A stretch of DNA of 64,000 bases from CAWHHZ01 sp963829355. Its GTDB lineage: Bacteria; Acidobacteriota; Thermoanaerobaculia; Gp7-AA8; JAHWKK01. This document shows positions 9,149 to 19,094 of this stretch, piece by piece. The DNA lies in NCBI GenBank assembly GCA_963829355.1, contig CAWHHZ010000007.1, positions 53,117 through 117,116 on the forward strand, written 5' to 3'. The notes under the pieces were generated by a model. That model was not told the DNA's origin. It made no database searches and worked only from the letters and a program-made list of their open reading frames with translations. Made by a program: the position numbers and the translations under genes. The stretch's first letter is position 1. Each line of letters begins with the position of its first letter.

Positions 9149-11364
9149 TCATACCGAATCTCTGCCTCTTCGGGAACGCCTCTGATCGACACTCGCCCCG
9201 GCCGCCTCCTTGAGCCGGAGCTCGATCTGCCTCCGATCCTCGTCGACTTCGACCACTTCGACGACGACTGGATCCCCGAGACGAAACTCGCGATGGGAGC
9301 GTTCCCCCTTCAATCTGTGCTCCCGGTCGAGGTACTGCCAGTAGTCGCCACCAATCGAGGCAATCGGAACCAGCCCCTGAACGAAATGCTCTTCGAGCTC
9401 GATGAACAAACCGAAGGGAGCGACTCCCGTCACCCGGCCCGCGAACGTCTCCCCGACCTTGTCGAGCATGAAGATCACCTTCTTCCACTCCATGACCTCG
9501 CGCTCGGCAGCCTCGGCGCGGCGCTCCTGCTCCGACGAGTGCATCGCAGCGGTGACGTGGTAGCTCTCTTTCGCTTCGCGTTCCTGACCGTGCAGAGCCC
9601 CTCTCCTGATCAGATCGCCCAACTGCCGGTGGACGATCAGGTCAGGATATCGACGAATAGGCGAGGTGAAATGCGTGTACTGCTCGAATGCCAGCGCGAA
9701 ATGTCCCTGGCATTCGGGCGAGTAAACGGCACGCTTCATCGAGCGGAGAATCAACTCACTCAGAAGCTGCTCCTCCGGTGTCCCTTCGACCTTACGCAGA
9801 ATTCGTTGAAGCTCTGCCGGACGGATCTCCTCGAGGTTGCCTTTGAGCTTGTAGCCGAACTCCTGGAGAAGATTTTTCAGATCCTCGAGCTTCGCCAGAT
9901 CTGGAGCTGCATGGTTCCGATAGACGGCGGGCTGACTCGCGAAAAAGAGATGTTGCGCGACCGTCTCATTTGCAGCCAGCATGAACTCCTCGATCAGCCG
10001 GTGCGCATCGTTTCTCGCGAGTGCGGTAATCGATTCGATCTCCCCCTGTTCGGTGAGCAGCACCTCGTGCTGAGGCAGATCGAAATCGAGAGACCCTCTG
10101 CGAGAGCGGCGTGAACGGAGTATCCGGTAGAGCTGGGCCATACGATCGAACAGATCGAGCAGAGGTTCGTATCTCTCTCGGAGCTCCGGCCCCGGACCAT
10201 CGATGATCTGGTTGACATCGGTGTAGGTCATCCGCTCACGAGTGCGGATGACGGATCTGAAAAACTCCTTGTCGACGACCCGGCCCTCAGAATCGATCTC
10301 CATCAGAACGCTCATCGTCAGGCGGTCGACCTGGGGGTTGAGCGAGCAGATTCCGTTGGAGAGGCGTTCCGGAAGCATCGGCACGACTCGTCCGGGAAAG
10401 TACACCGATGTCGCACGCTCGTACGCCTCACGGTCGATCGCGGATCCCTCCGGCACGTAGTGGGAGACGTCAGCGATGTGGACACCGAGCTGCCAGTTCC
10501 CGTTTGGCAGCCGGTTGACCTCGACGGCATCATCGAAGTCGCGGGCACTTTCACCATCGATCGTCACGATCTCGCGGTCACGAAGATCACGACGACCCTC
10601 GATCTCGGATGGACCGATCTCGCTCGGGATCTTTTCAGCATCGGCGAGAACCTCGTCTGGGAACTGGTGCGGCAGCTTGTATTTCCGGATGACGACCTCG
10701 ATGTCGACACCCGGCTCCCAGATGAAACCGAGGGTTTCGATCACTCGTCCGCGTGCGCGCTGATCGCGGTCGGGATACATCTCGATCTCGACATCGACCA
10801 TCTCACCGTTCCTTGCGTCCGCCGGTGGAGTCATCACCGATGATGATGTCGCCGTCGAGCTTCTGATCGAACGGCCGGACCCATGACGGGACTGCCCTCG
10901 TGAAATCGCCCGACTACGGTTTCATGCGCCCTCTGCAGAATACTGGTGACCGTTCCCCGCTCGAGCTCACGCCCACCGAGACGCTTCGGACTCGCGCCGG
11001 ACTCTACCCGGACGAGTACCACATCGCCATCCATCGCGCCACGAAGGGACTTGCGATCGACAAATACTGCGACTTCGTCTTTGATACTCGGGACGACGAG
11101 CGCGGTGCCGTCGCTCCGGGCACGAACGCGCCCTCGCCGGAACGCGGTGTGCTCGATCAGTGAGTATTTTCGGCCTCGGATGGCGACGATCCGACCCTCG
11201 CGCGCGAGCCGTTCGACGATCTCTTCGACCGTCTCTTTCGAGAGCCCGTCAATATCCTTTGCGAGTCTTCGATGGATGTCCCGGACGGAGAGAACGCGAT
11301 TGCCCCGGCGCTCGAGAAGATCGAGTATCGCCTGGGGTTCGAGTGATGGGGACGGTTCAGTCAC
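9149..11364 (-). CDS. rnr: Ribonuclease R, two frameshifts
   Basis: About 738 residues once joined, typical for RNase R, the processive 3'-5' exoribonuclease that degrades structured RNA. Order: winged-helix N-terminus (residues 10-70), cold-shock-like OB domain, RNB catalytic domain with RDFDDAVEV and the metal-site aspartates, and a C-terminal S1 domain (GRVTGVAPFGLFIELEEHFV). The start is GTG at 11362-11364. The frame changes twice, near 10880 and 10845. The intervening segment read in the third frame gives WVRPFDQKLDGDIII, a conserved RNase II/R stretch, so both breaks look like single extra bases (the first in a CCC run). The Fis-like gene lies 12 nt upstream, suggesting co-transcription. 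Confidence 0.9.
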
Positions 11365-11376
11365 GAAATAGGATCG

Positions 11377-11664
11377 CTACGACTCGCGCGGACGCTTGGT
11401 CCGGGTCGTGCGCTTCTTCCTATTGCCCTTCTGCTCGAGTCGTGCCACATACCCACTCACGCTGCTCTGCGTCCGCAGCTTGTTGTGGAGCGTATTTCGA
11501 TGGATGCCCAGCGCCCGCGACGCACGCGTGACGTTGTTGTCGTGCTCGTCCATTGCGATGGCGATGAACTTGCCCTCAAACACGTCGAGTGCCTGGTCGA
11601 GAGTAATGCCGTTTTGAATCAGGTCGCGAATGATTCCGGTGAGATGATCGTCGATAGTTGTCAT
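11377..11664 (-). CDS. Small Fis-family helix-turn-helix protein
   Basis: 95 residues. The C-terminal half matches the Fis/HTH_8 fold found at the end of NtrC-type activators: NNVTRASRALGIHRNTLHNKLR is the helix-turn-helix, followed by a very basic tail (KGNRKKRTTRTKRPRES). The N-terminal half (DDHLTGIIRDLIQNGITLDQALDVFEGKF) is helical and probably dimerises. It is free-standing, without receiver or AAA+ domains, so it could act as a nucleoid-associated or local regulator; that role is inference. It lies 12 nt upstream of rnr on the same strand. The gap upstream (11665-11817) holds no gene. Confidence 0.85.
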   Translation of the reverse strand: MTTIDDHLTGIIRDLIQNGITLDQALDVFEGKFIAIAMDEHDNNVTRASRALGIHRNTLHNKLRTQSSVSGYVARLEQKGNRKKRTTRTKRPRES

Positions 11665-11817
11665 TTGCTACTCAGTCAGCCGCGCGGAGTCGCCATCTTA
11701 ATCGCTGCGAGGTTCAGTGTGAAGGGAAACACTGTTAATTCTTTTTCGAAGCCTCTCGTGAATGGTTGGATCCGACGGGGAAATCGACACACCGTCAATG
11801 CGCAGTGCGCTCGCGAA

Positions 11818-13230
11818 TCACGAATCCCGTCTGAGGCAGAATCGCTCAACGATCTCACGCATTACCTCGATTCCTTCGTTGAGAAATGCGAGCCGGATGC
11901 TTTCATCAGCTCCATGTACGGAGGCGCCGTCGTAGTAGTTCACCTTGAAAGGAGAAAACCCGTACGCGACGATTCCTCTCGATCTGAAAAAGCGGCTGTC
12001 GGTCGTGCCGAGGGAAACCATCGGCCCGACGACCGCATCGGGTGATCGCTCCGAAAGAACCTCGAGCCATCGCGTTCCACAACTCGGTGCCAGTCGGCGA
12101 GGGTGACGCAGCCTCGCCCATCAGCAGCACATTGACTTCTGCATCGCCTCTGGCCATCTCCCGAACCCGTTCGAGTGGCTCGGAGGGATCGGATCCCGGG
12201 AGCAGCCTGATGTCGATCTCTGCACGCGCCTCGTTCGGTACGACGTTGACCTGCGCTCCTGCGTCGAGGACGCTGATCGTCCACGTATCCTGCAGGAGCC
12301 CGAGATAGCCGTCGGAAAGAACTGAATCGAGCTTTGGCGAAGAAATGTATCGATCAATATCTGCCAGAACTTCCGCACGCTCCGCCTTCTTCGCGCCGGA
12401 GAGTGCATGAAAGTATTTCCTCACCTCCGATGTGACCCGCCGCCGAGGCTCGACGCGTCTGACGCGATCGAGGACCCGAAGAAGCCGCATCACCGAAGAG
12501 TCGTCGTACATCCTGGACGCCGTGTCCGCCGGCTCCCGTGGCGACGATCTCCACCCATAGCGGTACCTTCTGATCGACCTCGATCCCCCAGAAGATCATC
12601 TCATCGACGACAACCTGATTGCCCCCGCCCTCGTTGAGGACGTAGCCCACATCATCGAAAAGTTCGGGATGACGCGTCAGAAGGTCTGCGGCTCCGGAAA
12701 GTCCGCCGCTCTCTTCATCCGACACGGCGAGAAGGATCACGTCACGAGTCGAGCTGGTCTCGGTGCTCTGCGAGATCGATGAAACTCATCAGTTGCGCGA
12801 CACCGAGGGATTTCGCGTCGAGCGTCCCCCGCCCGAACATGTAACCGTTCTCCGTTTCGCCGGAGAAGGGATCAACGGACCACTCGCTTCCGTCCGCCGG
12901 CACCACGTCAGTGTGATGCATCAGAAGGAGAGCGGGTCGATCTCCGGGCGCATCGAGCCGCGCATACAGTGATTTTCTGGCGGGATCGTCGCCAATGAGC
13001 CGCGACTCGATCCCGGCGGCCGCGAGCTTGGCGGCGAGCCACTCCGCCGCTCGCGTTTCGTTTCCCGGTGGATTGGAGGTATCGATTCGAACGTATTCAC
13101 TCAGCAGCCTGGCAGCGGGACTGGCCGCCGGATCAGCCGCATCGAGAGTTTCGCGGCCACAGGAGAGCAGGATCAGATACGAGAGGACGAGGACCAGAAG
13201 GAGACGGCGCGGATCAGAAGACGCTCTCAC
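11818..13230 (-). CDS. M20-family zinc metallopeptidase, lipoprotein-like, three frameshifts
   Basis: About 470 residues when joined. The N-terminus (MRASSDPRRLLLVLVLSYLI, then LLSC) looks like a lipoprotein signal with lipobox Cys. Metal-ligand and catalytic motifs of M20 amidohydrolases/carboxypeptidases occur in order across the broken frames: HHTDVVPADG, GRGTLDAKSLG, SDEESGG, VLNEGGG and a C-terminal GASVHGADE. Frame changes lie near 12750, 12515 and 12065, and motifs resume immediately after each, so this is more likely sequence error than decay. It resembles the second M20 gene at 14517-15920 (shared domain order, about 30-40% by eye), so the two are paralogues. The substrate is unknown. 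Confidence 0.8.
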
Positions 13231-13244
13231 ACTGGCAATATAGC

Positions 13245-13749
13245 TCAGTTCTTCATCGCCGCCTGTGGGTACGCGATGAATGCCCCGTTGGAGTAGACGA
13301 TGTCACACTCGAATTCGGTTGCGAGGCCGATCTCGTATGTGTCGCCGTCCTTCTCACTCCCCCAGCCATACGACCGGATTGCGTATGTCTGGCCGTCGGA
13401 GCCCACCGGCTGGTCGGACGCGAAGTCGAACGCCCCGCCCCAACCGTCGCGGTCTGGAACAGACTTGATGTAGTTCGGGACGAGCAGAATCTTCATGTCC
13501 TCAGGAGTGATCGTGGCTTCTGGCCAGGGAAACGTTGCCCCGGCAGCAGTGTAGGAGCTCGTCTTCGATAGCCTGAGACTCCCATGCGGTGGCGATCGTG
13601 CGCATATCGCTGATGGTCCGCTTCTGCCTGGAGCGATTGATTGCAGTGATCAGGTTCGGGATCGCGATTGCTGCAAGAATGCCGATGATCGCCACAACGA
13701 TCAGCAACTCGATCAGCGTAAAACCGCGTGCTCTCCGTATGGAAGTCAT
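13245..13749 (-). CDS. Type IV pilin-like / pseudopilin protein, one frameshift
   Basis: About 167 residues. The N-terminus MTSIRRARGFTLIELLIVVA is a classic class III (prepilin) signal: short basic leader, Gly before the Phe cleavage site, Glu at mature position 5 and the hydrophobic helix. The C-terminal globular part resembles GspG-like minor pilins (ILLVPNYIKSVPDRDGWG, then a C-terminal FECDIVYSNGAFI). The frame shifts near 13550; reading across gives SYTAAGATFPWPEATITPED. The N-terminal 60 residues are almost identical to the next pilin gene upstream, indicating tandem duplication. A prepilin peptidase and secretion ATPase would be needed; pilT is in the window but prepilin peptidase is not. 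Confidence 0.85.
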
Positions 13750-13791
13750 GCCTGTCGCCTTCTTTATGGGAGTGATATGCGGCTGATGTAG

Positions 13792-13817
13792 GAAGGGCGC
13801 CCAGAAGGGCGCCCTTC
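13792..13817 (-). terminator. Hairpin between the two pilin-like genes
   Basis: A perfect 10-bp inverted repeat, GAAGGGCGCC / GGCGCCCTTC with a 6-nt loop, lies 34 nt past the stop of the upstream pilin gene and 43 nt before the start of the next. There is no strong U-tract on the minus strand, so it may be a weak terminator, an attenuator or an RNA-stabilising stem that sets the ratio of the two pilins. Confidence 0.5.
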
Positions 13818-13850
13818 GCTGCTATTCAAGAGCCAGGGATTTAGTTCTGC

Positions 13851-14337
13851 TTGCCTTCGGGGAAGACGACGAACGATCCATTCGACGTAGACGATGTCAC
13901 AGTCGAAGTCGGTCGTGGGACCACCCGCATCGGGACCTTCACTGGCGGCGATGTTTCCATTTTTTCCGCCGGAGATGATCTGGTACTCCTGAGCGTTCGT
14001 AGCTAGGTCGGTGTTGAACTCGTACGCATTGTCCCATCCGTCTTCTTCCGGCAGATTCTTGATGTAGTCCGGGGCGAGCATCGGCTGGAGCGTCGCGTAG
14101 GTCACCGTGATTGCCGAGGACCGAGTACCCAGCTCCCAGGTACGAGTTCATGTCGACCGCGTATGATTCCCAGGCCGTGGCGAGCGAGCGCATGTCGGCC
14201 ATCGTTCTCTTCTGCTTCGACTTCTGCATCGCAGTCATCAGGTTCGGGATGGCAATCGCGGCCAGGATGCCAATGATCGCGACGACGATCAACAGCTCGA
14301 TCAGCGTGAAACCTTTATCTTTTCTGAATCTGGACAT
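13851..14337 (-). CDS. Type IV pilin-like / pseudopilin protein, two frameshifts
   Basis: About 161 residues. The start ATG (14335-14337) is preceded by an excellent RBS (AAGGAGG, 8 nt spacing). The leader MSRFRKDKGFTLIELLIVVA carries the prepilin peptidase site (G|F) and Glu5. The mature part shares VDMNSYLGAGYS, LAPDYIKNLPEEDGWDNAYE and a terminal CDIVY-SNGSFVVFPEGKQN with its neighbour. The frame shifts near 14115 and 13885; the second is inferred because the alternative frame restores the paralogue's SNG ending and a TAA at 13851. The leader transcript is long (about 180 nt to the preceding gene) and contains an operator-like repeat pair (14473-14520). Confidence 0.85.
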
Positions 14338-14472
14338 CTGTGTTCCTCCTTGTTGATCCTGCGACATTGCAGGCATTTCGAGTTCATTGGACTCCAATAT
14401 ACATACCGCATCACTCAAACATCTACCTTGTTGCAGCCAAACCACTTAGAGCAATCCTGCTCAACACGGATA

Positions 14473-14520
14473 TGACAGTGCGCGTCACCGCGGAGCGTAG
14501 CCAGTGACAATTTGCGTCAC
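14473..14520. promoter_or_regulatory. Two operator-like inverted repeats TGAC-N7-GTCA
   Basis: TGAC (14473-14476) and GTCA (14484-14487) form one dyad. GTGAC (14504-14508) and GTCAC (14516-14520) form another with the same 7-nt spacer. The centres are 32 nt apart, about three helical turns, as expected for cooperative binding on one DNA face. They lie upstream of the pilin gene (start 14337) and just reach the stop of the M20 gene. No regulator can be named from this; the spacing differs from a CRP site. Confidence 0.4.
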
Positions 14521-15920
14521 CTCTCGACCCATCGCAGCACGACCTCCTCCATCAGGGTCACTCCGCTCAGAAACCAGTCCAGACGCAGCCGCTCGTTCAC
14601 GCCATGGATTCCGGCACTGTCGTAGACCGTGACAGGGAACGGCCACATACCATAGCAATCGATTCCTTTCGCTCGCAGAAACCGGCAATCGGTGACAGCC
14701 TTCGTTCCTATCAACGGACCGACGACCACATCGGCTCCGTACATCTCGTGCACCTCACGCTCGAACAACTCGAAGAAAGGCGTATCCAGAGACGAGAAGC
14801 CGACGACCGGAGGAGATGAGCTCCGGCCGGTCGTCACCGTGACTCCGAGCTCCTGTGCATCGGCCCGAAGACGCTCTGTGAGGCCTTCGGGACTGGTCGA
14901 AGGCAGGTACCAGAGCACGGCCATTCTTTCCATCCGGTCATCGGCTCTTTCAGAGATGTCCGAGAAGGCCATATTGTTCTGGAGCAGGACGAGATAAGAC
15001 GGGTGAAGCTCATCGAGCCGCCCCGCCTCGCTCGTGGATCGAATATCCTCGAGCAACGGGCCGAAGTGTCGGCGGAAAGGAGCGATCGCACGGAAGTATT
15101 CGTTCACCTCCGGGAGGAGAACATCCATCTCCGGGCGAATTGAAAGGTCTTTCCACCGATTTTCAATCTCCTCGAGCGAGCTCGCATCGTCAGCCACCAG
15201 ATTGAACACGCGAGCCTGTCTGCCACTCGTCTCGACGGCGAAGTACACGATGTCGTCGCGGATCATCTCGGTGATCCCGCCTTCATTGAGGGCGTACTGT
15301 AATCCCTCGAACACGTCCGCACGATGCTCGACCAGCCACTGCACGCCCAGCCTGCTTCCCTGCTCCTCGTCCGCCACCGCCAGGAAAACCAGATCTCTCT
15401 CCAGCGGCTCTCCCAACTTCGCCGCCTTCACAAAGGCGAGAAGCTCAGTGATCCCGATCCCCTTCATGTCCAGAACTCCCCGACCATAGATCCGGTTCTG
15501 CCAGACATCGCCCGAAAAGGCCGGGCGCTCCCACCCTTCGGTCCCGGCAGGCTTGACATCGATATGATGCAGCAGGAGAAGACCTTCATTCGGAATCCTC
15601 CCCCGCAGCCGTGCGTATACGTTCGCCCGGCCTTCCCCGCTCATGATCAGTTCAGCTTCGATTCCGTTCCGCGCAAGGTAGTCCATGAGAAATCGTGCCC
15701 CTTCGATCTCTCTGCCCGGAGTCGTCTCGAGTCGAACATACTTCTGGAGAAGCTCGATCTCGGGCGTGATCTCCTGTTCCCCCGGCAGATAGCTTCCGTC
15801 ATCGGGAGGGGCCGTCGCAGTGAGGTACACTGCAAAGCCCAGCGCGACCGCGAACAGCGCCACGAAGGCTGCGGTGGTGTACAAAAAATCCTTGTTACCG
15901 ACTCGTTTCGTTGTTTTCAT
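14517..15920 (-). CDS. M20-family zinc metallopeptidase, membrane-anchored
   Basis: 467 residues from the ATG at 15918-15920 (MKTTKRVGNKDFL), which is followed by one hydrophobic segment (TAAFVALFAVALGFAVYLTA) acting as signal anchor. A longer ORF start exists but lacks family similarity. M20 motifs: LLLLHHIDVKPAG (metal His and Asp), GRGVLDMKGIG (bridging Asp), VADEEQGS (catalytic Glu plus ligand), ALNEGG and C-terminal SAGIHGVNER. Likely an exo- or dipeptidase acting on the periplasmic side; the substrate is unknown. Paralogue of the gene at 11818-13230, with the two pilin genes between them. Divergent from the GT2 gene 24 nt away, so their promoters must overlap. Confidence 0.9.
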   Translation of the reverse strand: MKTTKRVGNKDFLYTTAAFVALFAVALGFAVYLTATAPPDDGSYLPGEQEITPEIELLQKYVRLETTPGREIEGARFLMDYLARNGIEAELIMSGEGRANVYARLRGRIPNEGLLLLHHIDVKPAGTEGWERPAFSGDVWQNRIYGRGVLDMKGIGITELLAFVKAAKLGEPLERDLVFLAVADEEQGSRLGVQWLVEHRADVFEGLQYALNEGGITEMIRDDIVYFAVETSGRQARVFNLVADDASSLEEIENRWKDLSIRPEMDVLLPEVNEYFRAIAPFRRHFGPLLEDIRSTSEAGRLDELHPSYLVLLQNNMAFSDISERADDRMERMAVLWYLPSTSPEGLTERLRADAQELGVTVTTGRSSSPPVVGFSSLDTPFFELFEREVHEMYGADVVVGPLIGTKAVTDCRFLRAKGIDCYGMWPFPVTVYDSAGIHGVNERLRLDWFLSGVTLMEEVVLRWVER

Positions 15921-15944
15921 TCTGGCTGGACCTGAACCCGACGC

Positions 15945-16703
15945 ATGAGAATAACCCGATCCGTATCGATCGTCATCCCGCTTTTCAACGAGGCTGACCG
16001 CCTCGGGTCGACCGTGGAGCAGCTTCGCGCGTTCGTGACCACACATTCTGCCGTCACGCAGGTCGTCATGGTCGACGACGGATCGACTGATCAGACGCCT
16101 TTATTGCTCCGTCATCTCCCGGCCGACATTCCCGCCACGATCGTCAGCTACTCGGAGAATGCAGGGAAAGGCTACGCGATCCGGCAGGGAGTCATCGAAG
16201 CGACCGGCGAGATCGTGCTCATTTCCGACGCCGATCTCTCCACACCACTCGACGAGCTCTGGTTGCTGTCTTCATATCTCGACCAGTTCGATGTCGTCAT
16301 CGGCTCCCGCGCTCTCGACCCGTCCACTGTCAGCCAGCGCCAACCGTGGCACCGGCAGGCAATGGGAAAAATTTTCAATCGTCTGATGAGGACCATCACC
16401 GGGCTTCCGTTCCAGGATACGCAGTGCGGATTCAAACTTTTTACCGCCGCTGCGGCAAAAGAGGTCTTCCGATCCGCCACCATCGATCGGTTCGCATTCG
16501 ACGTCGAGGCGCTCACGATCGCACTCCAGCTCGGGTTCGCCGTCGCAGAGGTCCCGGTTCGCTGGCACAACGTCGAGGGCTCACGGGTCTCGATCGGACG
16601 AGACTCCGCGCGCATGCTCGCCGATACGATCCGGATCCGAAGCCGGCTCGGCCGCCCTCCCATCACGAAAACCGCCAGGATCGTGCCTCCTTCTCCGCGG
16701 TAA
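15945..16703 (+). CDS. GT2 dolichyl/polyprenyl-phosphate sugar synthase-like glycosyltransferase
   Basis: 252 residues. GT-A fold: VSIVIPLFNEADRLGSTVEQ at the N-terminus, VVMVDDGSTDQT nucleotide-sugar motif, and metal-binding ISDADLSTP (DxD-like). QDTQCGFKLF and VEVLTIALQ-like helices, then VAEVPVRWHNVEGSRV, are characteristic of dolichyl-phosphate glucose synthase-like enzymes (DPG synthase). No C-terminal membrane helices. The predicted reaction moves a sugar from a nucleotide donor to a polyprenyl phosphate on the cytoplasmic face. Convergent with the YfhO-like gene, whose frame appears to overlap its 3' end. This pairing resembles the known CsbB/YfhO-type three-component glycosylation systems. 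Confidence 0.88.
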   Translation: MRITRSVSIVIPLFNEADRLGSTVEQLRAFVTTHSAVTQVVMVDDGSTDQTPLLLRHLPADIPATIVSYSENAGKGYAIRQGVIEATGEIVLISDADLSTPLDELWLLSSYLDQFDVVIGSRALDPSTVSQRQPWHRQAMGKIFNRLMRTITGLPFQDTQCGFKLFTAAAAKEVFRSATIDRFAFDVEALTIALQLGFAVAEVPVRWHNVEGSRVSIGRDSARMLADTIRIRSRLGRPPITKTARIVPPSPR

Positions 16704-19064
16704 GCACGTCCCGAAGAGCGACAGAATGAGCCCCACCGCCGTGAACGGAACGGATCCCAGAATACAGGGTTCCGATATCGCATCACAACCCGATGCTCCC
16801 CCGCCTCCAACTCCAGACCCTGGTAGCCGATATTCACCGTCCGCAGCTCCGCCTCCCGTCCGTCGACCTCTGCGCGCCAGTAGCGGTGGGGAGTTACGGA
16901 GAGCACCAGAAAGCTGCGACCCTCGGCCGCAACGTCCAACTCGATCGTCGAAGACTTCTCCGAAACAACTGAAACAGATCCGTTTGCAGGATCGAATGGC
17001 TCGAACGCGACGAAAGCGGTGCGCGGTTCCGGCACCTGCTCCACGAGCTTATCGACGAAATCGGATTTCCCATCAATCTCGACAAGCCGTTCCGCCAGGT
17101 AATAACGGGGGACGAGCGGGACCTCGGTGAAATCAATTGGCCTGACATGGCGGAAATCGCCCTCCACTCTCTGCAACTCCCGATCACGATCCCGGTAGCG
17201 CGAACGGAATCCGGCATTCGACATTTCCATGAAGATCGCGGCCCACTGCTTCTGCCCCGCGTCCCGCACCTCCCACATGGCACGAGCCAGATCGACTGTC
17301 GGAAGGAGCGCCGTCCGGTCGTAGTCTCTCTCGAGAACGGTTCGGATGCCGTGGTTGGCACTCGTCATCGGATAGAGACCATTGCGGACCACCCAGTAGA
17401 CCCCCCGGCCGGTGGAGAACCAGGTCCTGGCCGTGTCCGATCGGCCGTACCAGTCGACTTCGTGGAACACACGATAGTCGCTGCGGGCAGGAAGATCCTC
17501 GACGATCTCCGGCGTGGCGTAAAAGCTTCTCTGGATGCGTGGTGACGCGTCGAAGCCGACCGGAACGAGGTCAATGATGAGCAGCCCCGTCACTCCCCAC
17601 GCCCACGCGAGATGGATCGAGCCCCTCGAGCGAAGCCAGAAAAGCAGAGCGGCCAGACCGTTCACGAGAGCCGCCACTGCCCAGTCGCGTGCGGAGACAC
17701 TGACCATCACGGCGCGGAAGCGCGAACTGGATACTCCCCACAACTTCGTAAATGCCTCTTCATACAGCGGAGTGAGTGCACTGATCGCAATCGCCACCGC
17801 GACCAGGCACACCACACCAGAGACCAGCGCTGAGACACGACCGAGACGATGATCGCCATCCGTGATCCGGTCGAACATCACGCTTCCGAACACCACCAAC
17901 CCGAAAAGAGCAGAGAGAACGAACTTTTCCGGATATCGAAAGGGGATCGAGAGACCCGCGTCCACGAGCCACCGGTAGACGACGATATGGCGTCCGAGAG
18001 CTATGATCACGAAAATCGAAACGAACAGGAGGACGGGCCATCGCAACGTGCGCCGGATTGCCAGGCCGGCCGCAATCAGGGCGAACATCGCCCCGCCCAG
18101 ATAGATGCTGAACAGGAAAGGAGATGCCGGACGGCCGTACAGGCCACTGCCGCCCCACCACACCGTCCGCCCCTCCGCGTCGATCCTCCCGAAAATGTGC
18201 GGATAAACCATCTCCGCGATCCGTTGGGGCGGAAAGCTCCACGCGGTGATCAGCTCGAAGTCGAACCCGCGCGCTCGGGAGGTCTCGCCCGCGTGATCGA
18301 TTGCAGGAATCAGCTGGATGGCTCCGATCGCGATTGACCAGACGAGAATCAGAGTGACGATCGATACCGGATCGGCACCGCCCGCAAGCCGCGACTTCGC
18401 AGCCGGAACATCCGCCAGAGCGCATAGAACCCGATGATCAGCCACGTCTGCATGAGCGTCGTCGGTTCTCCAACGAGGATCTGCACTCCGCCGAAGAGGG
18501 ATGCGAGCGCAGCGTCGCGAAGAGTGAACGCCGGATCACGCGACGCGCGAACAGAAGGATGAGCGGAAGCCACGCAGCAGCGAACAGAATCGGCAGGAGA
18601 TTGATCAGAGAAAGAGTGACTCCCCCAAAACCCCACGAGATCGCGCCAAAGATCGAAGCCGATGCAGACCGGCGCAGCGAACGCAGAAAGAGATACATCC
18701 CGACAGCCGTGATCCAGACGTGAAGCAGGATGTGCAGACGATATCCGGTCTCGAAGTCCGGGAAGAGAATGAGCCACTGAAAGGGATAGAAAACCTCGTA
18801 CTCCGGATTGGCCGCCATCGGCTGACCGGCAGAGTAGTACGGATTCCACCAGGGGAATTCGCCGGCAAGCACGATCTCCCGAAGAAGTGACTTCGTAGGA
18901 TGGTAGTAACGTGTCAGATCACGGATGAAGAAGTCGCGCTGCCCGAACAGCACATCCGAAAACATGACGACGAACAGCAGCGTCAGAAATGCGACGGCGG
19001 CGAGGTCGATCCTTTTCCGGCGGGCAATGGTGAACACAGCGGCGCATTCTACAGGCAAAGCCAC
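16581..19064 (-). CDS. YfhO-like multispanning membrane protein, at least three frameshifts
   Basis: About 820 residues in total. The N-terminal region has the family hallmarks: a first TM helix, FFIRDLTRYYHPTKSLLREI, then GEFPWWNPYYSAGQPMAANP and FYPFQWLILFP, matching the paralogue at 21327. Many TM helices follow, then a long C-terminal extracytoplasmic beta-rich part ending ELEAGEHRVVMRYRNPVF. Frame changes occur near 18530, 18410 and 16765; after the last, the correct frame gives GSVPFTAVGLILSLFG, a terminal TM helix. The exact 3' end (16581 in that frame, overlapping the GT2 gene) and start (GTG at 19035-19037 is also plausible) are uncertain. YfhO proteins act as GT-C-like sugar transferases using polyprenyl-P-sugars. 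Confidence 0.75.
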
Positions 19065-19094
19065 GATCCCCCTCCGTGCTATTCTCCCGCCTCG

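Noticed and set aside
10845..10880. Programmed ribosomal frameshifting in rnr and the other split genes
   Set aside because: No slippery heptamer with pseudoknot is evident, directions differ, and up to four breaks per gene make recoding implausible.
14504..14520. CRP/FNR binding site
   Set aside because: GTGA and TCAC are 9 nt apart, whereas CRP-type sites need 6.
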